From contig NC_087072.1 of NCBI RefSeq assembly GCF_026151205.1, forward strand, positions 12,562,169 to 12,626,168: 64,000 bases of DNA, read 5' to 3'. The notes under the pieces are model-generated. The model saw nothing but the letters and a program-made list of their open reading frames with translations. It searched no databases and was not told where the DNA came from. Shown piece by piece: positions 34,711 through 47,152 of the stretch. Source of the DNA: Bolinopsis microptera. Its lineage: Eukaryota; Ctenophora; Tentaculata; Lobata; Bolinopsidae. The position numbers and the translations under genes are program-made. Position 1 is the first letter of the stretch; every line of letters begins with the position of its first letter.

Positions 34711-35735
34711 TCACAACTTCTCGAGCAGAGCATATGCAGCAGTGGCCTCCTTGTTGACCTCAGGACTCTTGCAAGAAGTGAGTTGTCTGACCCGTTCCAC
34801 AGTGGTTACCAGTATCATGTACAGACTCTCCAAGTTACCTGACTGACAACTGGTCAGGTGGTTCCGGGACATCTGGAGCAGCTGGTCCCAGAACCTCTCC
34901 AGCAGTGACTGTACCTGAGGAGAGGGAGATACATTCCAGCTAATCCATACTTGAAACATAAATACAAACTAGATACATACAAATTATTAATTATATCGAA
35001 GACTCTACAACAAAGCCGCCTGAAATTATTAGAAATATCTTAGAATAAAACATTGGGATGAGATTAGTACGAAATAGCCCCCCCCCCGCCCCCCCCCCCC
35101 CCCCATTCTACAACATACCATAACGAGAGCAATGTGAAGGTGCCCCCCCCCCCCCCCCCTACATTCTACAACATACCATAACGAGAGCAATGTGAAGGTG
35201 CCCCCCCCCCCCTGCATTCTACAACATACCATAACGAGAGCAATGTGAAGGTGCTCGTCTCTGTCACTGTGCAGGAACCTCAGAACTACAGGCATAAACT
35301 CCTGACAAGCTCCCATACTGACCGGCTGACTGGACTTCTCCCCTTTCCGTACACGCCCTGTTGTGGAGAGATTATCAGCGCGCAATATTCCGTCCAGGCC
35401 CTTCACACTTTGTTTCTGTCTGGTTCTAATATACCGTTACAATAATGACTTTGATATATAGAACTTTACTTTTAGAATATGGCTGCACCGAATTGAAGTC
35501 AAACCCAAAATAAGAAGAGAAAGAAATGTTCGACTAAAAGCTAACCAATTATCCAAGGGAAGACATCGTAAGAGAGCCCATCGTCATTAACCCTCAGTAT
35601 ATGGTCCATGAATTGGTTCATATCTTTGTGCCACAAAGTGCGTGCTGCACGCAGTTGGATCAGCCGTCTGCTCAGTTTATTTGCTATTTCTGGATGTTGA
35701 ACAGCAATGTTCGTAGATTGGTCATTATAATTCAT
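34711..35735 (-). CDS. Katanin con80-domain protein (KATNBL1-like), 3 exons
   Basis: Exons (minus): 35735-35546, 35357-35230 and 34914-34711, 522 nt, 173 residues. The product aligns by eye along its whole length with the con80 domain of katanin p80 (KATNB1) and of KATNBL1: RLIQLRAARTLWHKDMNQF and HILRVNDDG, then ACQEFMPVVLRFLHS, then VQSLLERFWDQLL. Con80 binds the katanin p60 ATPase and microtubule ends and regulates severing. WD40 repeats of KATNB1 are absent. An in-frame TGA six bases before the ATG supports this start, so the protein seems to be con80 alone, shorter than human KATNBL1 (about 300). An N-terminal exon upstream cannot be fully excluded. The exon 2 donor region is triplicated. 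Confidence 0.8.
35085..35255 (-). repeat. Triplicated 5' splice site of katanin-like exon 2 with poly-G spacers
   Basis: Three copies of a ~38-bp block (right ends near 35253, 35200, 35142). Each holds the last ~24 bases of exon 2 and the donor ATG|GTATGT plus ~10 intron bases. They are separated by C-runs of 12 to 18 (G-runs in the transcript). A longer C-run follows at 35083-35104. Confidence 0.9.
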
Positions 35736-36125
35736 CCTTCAACACTTTAATTGGTTTAGCAATAGGCATTATATTATTCATTACAAATTATCAACAATAC
35801 ATTTTTGGATGTTAGGCTAAACTTTTGAAGGTAATCAATACAACTCCAAAGTTATCTATTTTCTTGATTAAAGATAGAATGTACTGTAAGGTCTTGTTGC
35901 CTCAATGATCACGACTCAATACATATCAAGGGATTAAATACTTTAAATATCAGGTACATGTTATAATTTGACAAACTTGAAATGATAAAGATACATAATT
36001 AATTAATTACATAATTAACTGTCGAGATGAACTTCAATAACGTGTCAAACAACACCGATTATTGCTATGAATATTATTCATAGAATAAGATTAAATTGAA
36101 TCGCAAAGTCTCTGCTGGAATCAAT

Positions 36126-36185
36126 CATTGTCAATATCCAACATTTGAGATGAATTCCTCATTGTCAATATCCAACATTTGAGAG
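36126..36185 (-). repeat. Duplicated DCST stop-codon region (34-bp unit, 2 copies)
   Basis: cattgtcaatatccaacatttgaga occurs at 36126 and again at 36160. The unit is 34 bp, so the second copy is read in a different frame. The protein ends SSQMLDIDNEEFISNVGY, where the last residues are the out-of-frame reading of the duplicate. Confidence 0.85.
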
Positions 36186-39100
36186 GATTTCTTCTTGAAG
36201 AGGATGTCCTCGCATATCTTACATCTCTGATCCATATCTCTGAGGCAGATTCGACAGTACATAGTGTCACATTTGCTGCATCTGAAGGTAGATAGACATA
36301 CAGAAATGTACTAAGATAGAAGTCAAAGTGGGTATATCTTATTGTTTCTAACTTATTATCTGAGGCCAGGGGGAACTGCACTACCCGGCCTTCCCACCGT
36401 GATGGTATAATATTGGTTATTGCATTAAATGCATATAATGCTATCAAATACTAAATATCTGCATGATCTAAGCAATTATTCATAATTTCAACTGAAGAAA
36501 CCAGAAAATAATTATCTTCAGAATCGCTGTAAAACATGAGAAACAGAGAGATAACTTTAATTTAATACTTACTCTTCCAGTAAATCATTCCTATTACAAA
36601 CAGCACATGCAGTCTCGAATAGCCAAGGGAATATTCTCTGCATCTTGTTCCTCTCTGAAACTTTAGCAAACAATGTCTCAGCTTCATGCTTAGAGTCGTA
36701 AGCTCTACTTTTTAATATTTTGTTGTGCAACAATTCAACTCTGCGTCTTCTGATGACTGGATTGAAACTGAAAACACAAACAATTAAAATAATTAATTAA
36801 TTACGGAGAACTAGATCGTAACGATCAGCATTATATTAAATAACTTAATCAGTTAACTAGCAATTAGAATAACTTCCTCTTAATTATGACAGCTATGGTG
36901 AATATTTTTATTTTTATTTTCATCAATTATAAAAAATACCTGTCACACAAGGTATGTCTGAGTCTGAGGAAGTATATTTGTGTCAGGGATATGAGTAGAA
37001 TGATGCCTCCCAGCCAGAAGTGATAAGCTGTCTGAGAATGAGGTGCTAAGGGCTCCTTGAAACATGACTCAGTGTCAAACAGCAGGTGTATTCTGGATGT
37101 GTTAGTTGAAATTGCATCTATCTTATTCAGATCTGGAAAGCAGATTAATCTTTACAATAAGACCAATAATTTGTACACACAAACTCAAATTATCATTCGA
37201 ACGACGCCTATACTTATAGAATATAGACGTGAACAATAATAGTATAATAACAAATTAAAGTTTAAGAAAACCTCTAGATTAAGATTTAAAACTTATACCT
37301 ACGGGTATATGGCCCCCAGAATATAGGTGGCCCCCAAAATATAGGTCATGTTAGTGGATACAGTTCTAACCAAGATAAGCGATACTCTTGGGATCTGTTA
37401 CTGCTAGGTTGGAGTAAAACATGTAACTTATGTTTCTGGATAAAAATTTTGGACCTACATGAGGTATTTTGGTATATTTGGTCATGACAGCGAAAGATTT
37501 AAACGATGTTGTCATTTTCTAGAGGGGTAAATATGGCGAAAAATTGTCATGACAAAAATCTGTCCAACACATGCCATTAAGACTACTGGTATGAGTATAA
37601 GTATTATTTTAAGCTATCTTTTCATCGAGACATCTGCAAACTGACAATTTGGAAAAAAGTTATGGCCACCACAATTTTACGGGCCCCCAGAATATAGGTC
37701 TATACGACCCCCAGAATATAGGTTGGTCAAAAACCCTGAACATGCCCAAAACCATGCTTTGGGATGCTCTACTTGTAGCTACTAGTCTCGTGAACCCACA
37801 TATCAAGTTTTATCAAAATTGGATAAAAATTGGCCGAGTTATGGGATAAAAACAAAAACCATATGCCCATATTTGGGCATACGCACCAAATTTGATCGAT
37901 TTTGGTCCATAAATTGGTCAAATATCAATATTTTTGAATGAAACCAACTTTATATGGAAGGTAAGCATATATTACACATTCTCTATGATTATCAGCTCAA
38001 TATCTACCTAACTGTGGATTCTGTGTTCAAATAATCGCAAAAAATGAACAAAATCGCCCATATCTCAAACTGACTTCGCTCAAAACAATAGAACTCAATA
38101 GGGTTTCAATATTTTCACATGAAATTTTCATAATCAACGTAGAATTGTCTCATGACCTTAAGTTTTGGGACAGAATTTTGAGTTAGGCCTTTAAAAAAAT
38201 TTGGCGGCCAAAAATGTCTGATTTACAGTCATTGAGGTGCACATTGTATTGATACAGATAAAAACAGCCCCCCCTCAATCATATCTAGGGACACTCCTTC
38301 AATCTTATTTAAGTATTTAGTTAAGATCCCTACTAAATGAGTGCATGAAAACTTTTTAACAAGTAAAATTAAAGATTTTACTCATTACGGGTATATGGCC
38401 CCCAGAATATAGGTTTTTAAAAAAAAATAGCGACCAAGATTCTGCATTTTCTCTGTCACCCTGAGCATTAAGGAATGTGGGGTAGTGATGAGAAACAGTT
38501 AAAGAACATATGCTGAAGAGATGGCATCATCAAAATGTATGAAGGTGGAGTATTTGAGGACGATTTTTGCATACCTATATTCTGGGGGCCGTAGTTTTTG
38601 ATTTTTTGCTATTAAGTATACTCTAAACCATTTCAATTTAGTATCTGGAGCCATTGGCATCATCAATACAGTCTCAGCAACATATTCTGACTGCATATAA
38701 CTGTCTGTGACAATTTTAGAACAACTTAGGAACAGATGTTTGGACCTATATTCTGGGGGCCCTTTTAAAAAATGGTATTTTTACAGGTGAAAAAAAAGTA
38801 CACTTAAAAACCTAATAATTATTTTCAACTACCCAAGAAACATTTAAAGGGTTACTATGTACATATTTACAGCCCTAAACATGCTTAGAAGTAGTTTTAA
38901 CACCTGTTTCTAAGTGCTCAAAAAAAGACCTATATTCTGGGGGTCATATACCCGTACTCAGCAGTGTTTAATCTAGTTATCCCAGAAACAATCATGATAA
39001 AAGTAAGGACTGCTAGTAACCTTTGACATCAATAAAGTGTTCCACTCTGATAGGCCCATACTGATGCATTATGTGTATCATAAACTGTAACATCTTATCT

Positions 39101-42100
39101 CCTCCTTCGATCACTGCTATCAAAATAAGGAAAGCTATAGCTTTCAACGAGCCTCTAGTCGCTACAAAACTGAAAAACAATGATTTTTATATAATTATAG
39201 ATAAATTGTGACATTATGCCGTTTGTTTTGAACTTTTAGTCGAGAAAATATTAATTTTTGCTGAACTGTCATTTAAAAGTAATTCAGTGATCTACATCGC
39301 AATATGAATAAAGAAAGGGCAACAAAAAAGTAACAACAAAATCACTCACTACTCTTCAGGTGACATAGTTAGTTGACCCATCTGTATGTATTTTGCACCA
39401 TCACTTTGCTTCATAGGAAAAATAGAACTTTCAGCCAGCCTGTCGTATTTGATAAGAAATCTGCCAATGTAATGGTTATCAAAGGAGGAGTCACTTTTGT
39501 AAGTGCTCATGTAACCATAGGTTTTCCAATAAACTAGTATCAGAGATATGAGTTTCAAGTAGTCAGATATTTCAATAATGGTGAAGGGTGTGAAGGAGAA
39601 ACGGTTTGTAAGACGCTGCTCCAATTCTACTGCCGCTTCCTTTGCACTTCGAACTTCGACAATTTTCCGATCAAAAGTCATGTTAGCATCTATTTCAATC
39701 CAGGCGTTTTTCTTGATGGTTTCTTCCAAATAGTAGAATTTTTTGAGAATGATGCTGGTGATAAAGTGGGTGACAAGCTTTGGCACATTGCAGAGGTATG
39801 CAATGGAATTAAAGATTATATCACAAATGGGTCGCATTACAATACTGAAGGCATCTTTGAAGAAGCAGAGAATTTTCTGAAAGATGTTTCTCCTTGTCCT
39901 GACGTGAAACACTTTTCCAGTGTGAAGTGTCTCTGAATGAGGATGTGAATTGTAGCGGGACTTGTTCTGATAGTACACATGGTGAGGTGTAGTGTCTTCC
40001 AGCTCAGCATCTTCACTAGTCATCTCATTGATTTCCTCATCTAAGGTATTAGAATAAGGTGCTTTTGGAGTAACAGGTTTATTTTCCATGTAATCAGAAT
40101 GAGAGCTGTTTGCAAAGTACTTCAATCGGTATGAGGGAGTTCCAGTTACCAGAGTCAGCTTAGGATTTGTCTCATTACTTTGTCCTGCTACTGGTAGGTA
40201 AGGTTCATCAGATTTTGTCGAGGTTTTGTAACTGTAAGATCTGGCAGATTTCCTCGTGATGAAAGCATCTCTCAATGGCTTATATTCAGTAAAGTTGTGT
40301 GAAGTAGGTGGCAAATAATTGAGCTGTAAATTATTAACTGACCGCTTCTTTTCTTTGCCACATTTTTTGAATGCATCAAAGCACTTTTTGTTCAGTTTTT
40401 TCATCGTTGCTTCACACTTATCACTAAATTCGTTGATCTTTCTGGCGATATTTAGCAGAAATGCATGCTTTTTTTCAATCTTATCCTTTAATTCCTGAAG
40501 GTTTTGTTGAATATTATCCATCTTTTGTTTTGCTTTATCCTTAACTTGAACAACATGATCATGCAATCGTTGGTATCTCTCTTCGACAGCATCCGTCAAA
40601 ACATCACTCATGTTTTTAGCTTTTTCAGCAATACAGTTCATCTGGGACGTTATTAACCCTGGATAAATTGATTAATTTAGCCAACTTTTAAATGACAATA
40701 GCAGTGAAAATTTTCAACAATTTTAAATTTAATGAACCATAATTAGTAAAACTTAATTAGTAAAACTTAACTAGATTTGTTACGAAATGAAGTCTGATCA
40801 GTTAAATGCTAAAGAATTGATGAAACTACTGTACTTGTGTTATTGCGCATGTTAGCTGCAGGACCATTTAGAAGAGAGGTCATCAGCATAACCAAAACAA
40901 CCCGTCTGCCATGGCGTGATGCAATTATTGGCAGCAACAATAGACAGAAACAATGTATTTTACGATTCCATATACTCAGCAAAACTGTAAAATTTAAATC
41001 CATGATAAAGTAAAGTAAAGTAAGTAAATAATAAATTATAACAGTTCAAGCCAAAATGGTGTTTAAATCAAATTGATGGTACATTCCAACACCAATTTTG
41101 TGCGTGGTCAGAAACAATACATTATGAGAATGGGAATTATGACCAACTGTTTCAAGCATGTTCTTACCAGTAACCACTGCAAGTATGATAGATGCTATGT
41201 TAAGGTAGCTTTGATGATCTGGTGAAACTGGAATGATCAAACTGATGAAATATCCCTACAAGTACAAGTTGTGAATATTGATGGATTACAATTATAAGAA
41301 AGTAATAATGTATTATAATACATAAATATTGTGATTGATCATGAATGATTGAAATGCATTCTTCTTCCGAATAATTGCACATGTAAGTAATGGTGTAAAT
41401 TCTTTAATATGAATGGAAGCTATCATGGTGTAGTGTGATGATATTTTAAAGGCCAATTAAAGGATAACAACGATAAAATTGATCTATTGATAACCAACCT
41501 GACAAGCTGCAGAGAACAAATTTAAGAAATGATAATGAACATTTAGTTTTATCATTTTTCTTATCCAAGAAATCTTCTTACACATCTTGTACAGTCTTGT
41601 TCTCCAAAACCAACCAAACAGAAACTGGAATAAAAATCATGTTATACAGAAATATTCAATTTTTATCTTCATTCAAATATGTAATTAGGTTGTTATAATA
41701 GTTCATAATTCAACGAATAACAAAAGGAATAGAAAATGCAAGTATAGCTAGAAAAGTATACTCACAAAAAATATGACAAAGTTGATCAGACCTCCCAGAG
41801 CTGTGAAGAATGTATCTTTAATAAACCTGTACAGGTCATAGATCTTTAAGAAACCGTACAGAGGGACACATATCAGGGATAAAAGTCTCACATACCACCT
41901 GTCTACCAACTCAACATCACTGTTAGATTCCACTATCTGGAATAAACAACTGTAAGCTGAAAAGTTGTCAACATTCTGGCCTTCAGTAGCCTTTTTAGTT
42001 GTGTTTTATGGGAGATGAATTCCTCTAGTTTATATCATTATCATCTGCACAATAAGCATCCATCTGCAACTATGTTGCCTTCTTGTACAAGTAATACACT

Positions 42101-42207
42101 GTCTTCATTCACACAATAAACCTTTTTATATATACCTTTATCTTCGATGAGTAGGATCTATGTGGTAGCCGTTCATATTTTAAGGAATCAATGCTGCTTT
42201 CCTTCAT
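36131..42207 (-). CDS. DC-STAMP domain-containing protein (DCST1/2-like), 10 exons
   Basis: Exons (minus): 42207-42136, 41936-41766, 41624-41499, 41255-41168, 40984-40835, 40658-39350, 39169-39021, 37132-36940, 36767-36573, 36281-36131. They total 2,604 nt, 867 residues, with consistent phases. It is a multipass membrane protein with hydrophobic segments in exons 2, 4, 5, 6, 7 and 8. The family signature is GRRVVLVMLMTSLLNGPAAN followed by a conserved NCIAEK region. The C-terminus is a cysteine-rich RING-like module (CAVCNRND, CSKCDTMYCRICL, CKIC), as in DCST1/2 and fly sneaky, which act in sperm membrane breakdown and sperm-egg fusion; DCST1 also has E3 ligase activity. Exon 6 carries an unusually long Lys-rich coiled-coil-like and linker insert (about residues 215-420), making the protein longer than human DCST1/2 (about 700-770). 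Confidence 0.88.
37300..38956. mobile_element. Inverted-repeat element with dispersed GGCCCCCAGAATATAGGT motif
   Basis: The ends are inverted repeats of ~29 bp: tacgggtatatggcccccag (37300) and ctgggggtcatatacccgta (ending 38956). The 18-bp motif occurs five times forward (near 37312, 37329, 37682, 37709, 38398) and three times inverted (near 38572, 38742, 38928). A second copy of the full left terminus sits at 38388. No ORF. It lies in intron 7 of the DCST-like gene. Confidence 0.65.
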
Positions 42208-42755
42208 GATCTAGTAAGGGCTTAATTTGTATGTTGGTTTTTCATTTAAATTTGTTTTCATTCCATGCCGCGCCATTATGAAACCTAGGATCATTGTGCA
42301 GAGTTCGTTAATTAAATAAAATTTGTTAATCGAATGGGTTATGATAACAAAATCAAAGATGATGATAACAAAATAACATCATGGTACAGTAAAAAAGAAC
42401 ATCCACAAAAAAATATCCACAATTAATTCATTTTAAAGATCAGCTGAGAGTTCAACTTAGCATGCTTGCTACTATGCCTGCAGCCGACAAATTAAAAACA
42501 TTAGTTATTTAAAAACAATTATTGGTGCAATGCAACGGTGGCCAAATGTGGCAGGAAGTTATCAAACTCAAATTCAAATTATGCAAGCTATTAGAGCCAC
42601 GTGTTGTACACCTAGCAAAATATTTAAATATCAAGAATGGTTACCGTAGAACTAGATTTAAATACATGTAAAGAATGATGTATCCATACCCACTAAAATA
42701 TAAGCAGGATACAAGATCTTAGATAAAGCAAGTCTAAATTTAATTCTGTAACTTT
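42208..42755. other. Upstream region of the DCST-like gene
   Basis: AT-rich, presumably promoter and 5' UTR. No supported gene. Confidence 0.5.
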
Positions 42756-42759
42756 TAAG

Positions 42760-44140
42760 TGCAGTGAAACCTTTATATACCAGGCCTCGTGGGGTAGGGT
42801 GAGAATCCCTGCCACGTTTTTGGTCAGTTTCGCCGGGGCTCATGTCTTTCCTCGAGGGAGCATTAGTGTCTACAGAAAAACTGACAAATCCTAGCGAAGT
42901 CCAATCCGAACCACATCTTCCATCAGAGGTGGTGCTGGGTAAGCTGGTTACTGAACGGATTGGCCTGGAGAAAGGCATAGTCCTGTTATTCTCAAGTTAA
43001 CCATAGAGGGGGTCAGGCGCTGTTCGCTCACGGCTGGTTCTTGGAGCCAACACCCTCAGCCCCACAGAAGTGGGAGCACTGTTGGTGGTGGCTCACCCAG
43101 ATAACGGACAGTGTCTCTCCTTCTTTCTTCTTGGACTTGCATTGTTGCTGGTGAGTCAGCTGGCAACAGTGTACCATACTATCATGTTCATGTTTTCTTC
43201 CCCACATCTCCTACACCTCACCCCAACCGCACGTTCCTTGCGGGTAAAGGAACATTCAACCGCAGGTTCCTTGCGGGTAAAGGAACAAACAAAAACAAAA
43301 AACGGCAGACTCCTTGCCGGTAAAGGAGAATTCTACAACAAGTTCCTTGCCAGTAAAGGAACGTTGAACAAGTATCGAATCAGTATGGCTATTCCCAGCT
43401 TCAGATAGGGACAGCGTGACAGTTTTATCCTTCAGGGACAGCGGAAGCTATGCCAAAATTTTCAGCCGATCCCTTTCATGTGCAAGTTTAACCATCCACA
43501 GTTTCTATTACTGATTTTGAGACACCTCCGGAGACTTAATCATGCATGGTTCTTGAGTCAAAGTATAGCAAATTGCCGGAAGAGAGTTAATATATATGTA
43601 ATTTCAATTATTTATGATACCGATACAAGCATTCAAATTCCAGACATTTTCAACCAGAATAGTGAGCTGAGACAGGCTTTCTGAGAGTCTTTTGATGTCT
43701 TAGCTCAATATCATACCGAATGGCTCTCATGAGGAATAAGGTCAGTTGGCTGCTTGCATATCTGGCCATTATTTCTCGGGACGATCATGTCATAATGATT
43801 CTGCTCTGTTGCTTTGACGTCAGTGGCAGACATATTGTCCCACAGGTCGCTGTGAAGTCCTTATGTGCACAGCCAGTACAGAAAGGACGATACTTAAGGA
43901 TCCGCGAGGGCTTGAAGGCTTATCCAGATAGCCCATTATTCGCACCTATCTCCGTGGATTCCCTTAGAAGGGAGGCCGAACGGTGAACCTCTACCAGTAA
44001 AATTTGAGGTCCTACTCCGGAGGAGAAACCCGGTTACGGATTAAAGCCGTCTGGGACTAAACAGTAACAGTAACCAGGCCTCGTGGGAGAAAAGAAAATT
44101 GCAGTGTATAGGGGAAACCGAAAAAAATAGAGAGGTCCAC
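42760..44140. mobile_element. pogo-like MITE interrupted by a retro-insertion
   Basis: The left piece gcagtgaaacctttatatac plus caggcctcgtgggg (42760-42794) continues at 44073 with accaggcctcgtgggagaa and runs to about 44140. The terminus resembles the MITE ends at 6395 and 59336. The 1.28-kb insert between is described separately. Confidence 0.55.
42794..44072 (+). mobile_element. Retroelement-like insert with 15-bp TSD
   Basis: The insert lies between exact 15-bp direct repeats accaggcctcgtggg (42779-42793 and 44073-44087). Its right end is a short tandem tail (aacagtaacagta), as expected of target-primed insertion. No intact RT or ORF is visible. It carries four small hairpins (ttccttgcgggtaaaggaa type) between 43228 and 43365. 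It could be a SINE-like or 5'-truncated LINE 3' end. Confidence 0.6.
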
Positions 44141-44184
44141 GTGATCCCAATTCAGTATCTCTGGTCTCTTAAATAACCTGTTAA

Positions 44185-45469
44185 AGGATGAGGGGACCTT
44201 AGAAAAAGTTTTTTTCTCGTGCAAATCCTTTTATTACATTAATCGTATAAACCACTTTAGTGAAATCCGCAAAGTTGTATTTCATTCGCGCGCCGAGATA
44301 TCCAGCCAAAACAATTTGAACCTGTGACGTCAATTATGTGAGTTGCTCTGATCCGCGCATATAGAAATACAGGTAAAATGAGCGTGCGGGCCGACTAAAT
44401 TACTAGTTAAGAATAAATTAACAATTTACGATACTAACGAGCCTATAACCAATAGAGAGGAGACTTTTTATGACCGGTTGAAAAAAGAATTATCACCCTA
44501 CGATAACCAAACCATGAGCCGAGATACACCTGGAATAAGATTGAAGTCACACAGAAAGGCATGTAAATTATGTATATTTATAGCTCCCAACGTAACACCT
44601 AGCAACTCCCTGTTTCGTACCACAGTTGATATATCAACATGTCATATCAACACAACACGGTCCTAATAAAAATGGATCGGGTAGGTATGAAATGCATGTC
44701 TTCATTCCAGTTGGACAAGCAACAAGCTTTTAAGTTCTAACTCACTATGTGACACAAGTTATAACGTAAGCAAGATTTGCAACTATTACACCAAGCAATA
44801 TTATACCAAGCATAGCAGACGAACACATCCACATTCGTTACGCTTTACACTCAAGTCACAGCAAACTAAAACGGTAAATTATAAATGAGTGTACAACTAA
44901 AGGCCGGTACACACACAGTGTCAAACCGCACGTGCGTACTCAGATAGGACTAGAGGCGCCAAGGGCCAGCTAGTAAAATGTCTTCTACTACATCATACAT
45001 TCTTTTTAATTGTGTCCATATCGGGTTTCAAACAAGTCAAAACAAAATAGCAGTTTGTGGTTTAGTTAGCGGATGCTACTTATCTTAGCTATTTATAAAT
45101 AGAAATACCTACTACAACTACAAGAAAGCCTTTCTGAGTTACATTTAACTATAATTATTAAAGAGAATTATTCGTAACTTAGACTAATTCAGTGCAACCA
45201 AAGATACCGCTCTCGCAAAACGCCAAAGATAACACAACGTAATTAAAACAGAACAGAACAAAATGTTGACACGAGCAAAGGGTGCGCGCGCACGTTGGTC
45301 TTAACACATAAGTGACGTCACAGCCCAAAATTGCTATCAGCCAATAGGAGCGCGGCGTGATATTGCACGAATTATCGATTTAACAGTCCAGCGTATTTTT
45401 TGATTCTACACACTTTCACAGGACTTAAACGCGAATATTTGGAAGTAAATTCTAAGGTCCCCTCATCCT
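44185..45469. mobile_element. TTAA-flanked MITE
   Basis: Perfect 21-bp terminal inverted repeats (aggatgaggggaccttagaa at 44185, its reverse complement ending at 45469) are each bordered by TTAA (44181-44184 and 45470-45473). A TTAA duplication is the hallmark of piggyBac- and Kolobok-type transposition. No transposase, so non-autonomous. Confidence 0.75.
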
Positions 45470-45611
45470 TTAAGCATCTTTACTTATCTAATTTAAGCCT
45501 TATTAGGGCCTTAAATGCACGGATTATGTAATAGTTTTGGTACCAAAACTTGCATTACCTTTAAGTATGAATAATATAAATTCACCGTGCAGCACGATTC
45601 AATTAAGCCAA

Positions 45612-45640
45612 ACTGTACAGGGTGGGCCAAAAGTCAATAC
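45612..45640 (+). mobile_element. mariner-like terminus remnant
   Basis: tacagggtgggccaaaagtc matches the general TACAGGGTG-CCA-AAGT mariner-type end, with TA at its start. No partner end was located. The open frame overlapping it (45537-45857) has no recognisable domain. Confidence 0.4.
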
Positions 45641-46023
45641 CCATTTGCTCAATACGCTAGGAACTTCAAATACACATTGCATTTCTGAGCGTATTTTCAT
45701 CGTAGAATCGATTAAAATTGGTTTTGAAATGATTTTTGGGTCAAAAATTCACCTAAACATGTGTTTTTGCGCCGCTGCGGGCGCGCTTGTTTCACAAGTC
45801 AAAAAAATAAGGACTAAAATAAGTGCCAGGCTCAGGAAGAACATGGTTATTGTGTAGGTGGATAATTATTGACATATTGTACTAGCTGAAACTGATATAA
45901 TTTATTGAATTGAGGACGAAGAAGTTACTTTAATTAGACTACATGGTCACAGGAAGCAGTACAAAATGCTATTGAAAACAATGCATATCTTGGCAATTCT
46001 AAAAATATGAGCTGCAATGACCG

Positions 46024-46782
46024 ATGACAAAGGTGGTAGCTCAGTTTCAGATCTCACAAGCTCAGTTTCAGATCTCAGACCTGATTATCAACCAGCAAAA
46101 CACCCTTGAACATTACAACATGTCAATTCAAAATGACACTATAAAAAGTCTCAAGGCAATCAAGGAGAAACACTTATTTACGGTTAGCAAATCAATAGAG
46201 GACAGTGTAAGAGATCCCAACCTAAAGAGATATCTCCAGTTGATCAAAGAGAAAGGTTCAGGATGTTGGCTTACTGCACTTCCATTGAAGAGATTTGGCT
46301 ACTCCCTGAACAAGATTGAGTTCCGTGATGCTCTGTACTTGCGTTATGGTTGGGAGATCCCTAACACCCCATTTCACTGTGCTTGTGGAGAGAGAAATAA
46401 TGTGAATCACACACTTATATGCAAGAAAGGTGGCTATGTTTCTATGAGACACAACAACATCCGTGATCTAAATGCAGAGCTGCAGCGTGAAGTATGCAGG
46501 GATGTAGGCACCTTTACCCCACTTATATACTCAACAAATGGCGGATGGGGTCCACAAGCCACAAGATACCACAAGAGACTCGCTGAAAAACTATCCCAGA
46601 AGAGAGGAGAAGACTATGCGGCTATTATGTGTTACATGCGCACCAGGATTAGATTCTCAATCCTCAGGAGCACCCTGATAGCGGTCAGGGGTGAGAGAGG
46701 GAGACGGCAATCGTATACATTGCCAGTCAGTGTAACTTCGTTTAACTTGATACCTGCCACCATGGACTATGAATGTTTCTAG
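46024..46782 (+). pseudogene. Retroelement C-terminal fragment (CxC...H...C...RHN module)
   Basis: A 252-residue open frame with WLTALPLKRFGYSL, FRDALYLRYGWEIPNTP, then CACGERNNVNHTLIC and GGYVSMRHNNIRD. The order C-x-C, H, C, GG, RHN recalls the zinc-binding segment after the reverse transcriptase in several retroelements with restriction-like endonucleases, and similar fragments are widespread in invertebrate genomes. No RT motifs precede it here, so it is a fragment. Family assignment is uncertain, and the start ATG is only the first in the frame. Confidence 0.55.
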
Positions 46783-47152
46783 ACACTATCCTTTTGATAT
46801 TGAGATATTGGTATCTCAGATCACGTGTACATCGTTCCTTTTTTTATGACACAGTAATTTATTGACACTCACAGCTATAATTTTAATCATTGAATCAGTA
46901 TTTTTATCTGTGCTCTGCGTAATGGCGTAATGCATCACATGAATCAGTTTTTAATCTATTAACTTATTACACATTTGTGCTCTGCTTTAGCATCACTTGA
47001 CTATTTTAAAAAAATTGTTTGTTCAGGCCATGACCTTATAGTCAGCCAATTGGCCATTGCTGAAATTGAATGTAATTTATTCATTTGATTCTTTATCGTT
47101 TCAGATATTTTGGAGTAAAGTATCCATAGTTTAAGACAAAAGAATTTAACAC

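Noticed and set aside
34488-34757. Plus-strand 89-residue gene
   Set aside because: Overlaps the katanin-like last exon antisense and shows no conserved motif or signal.
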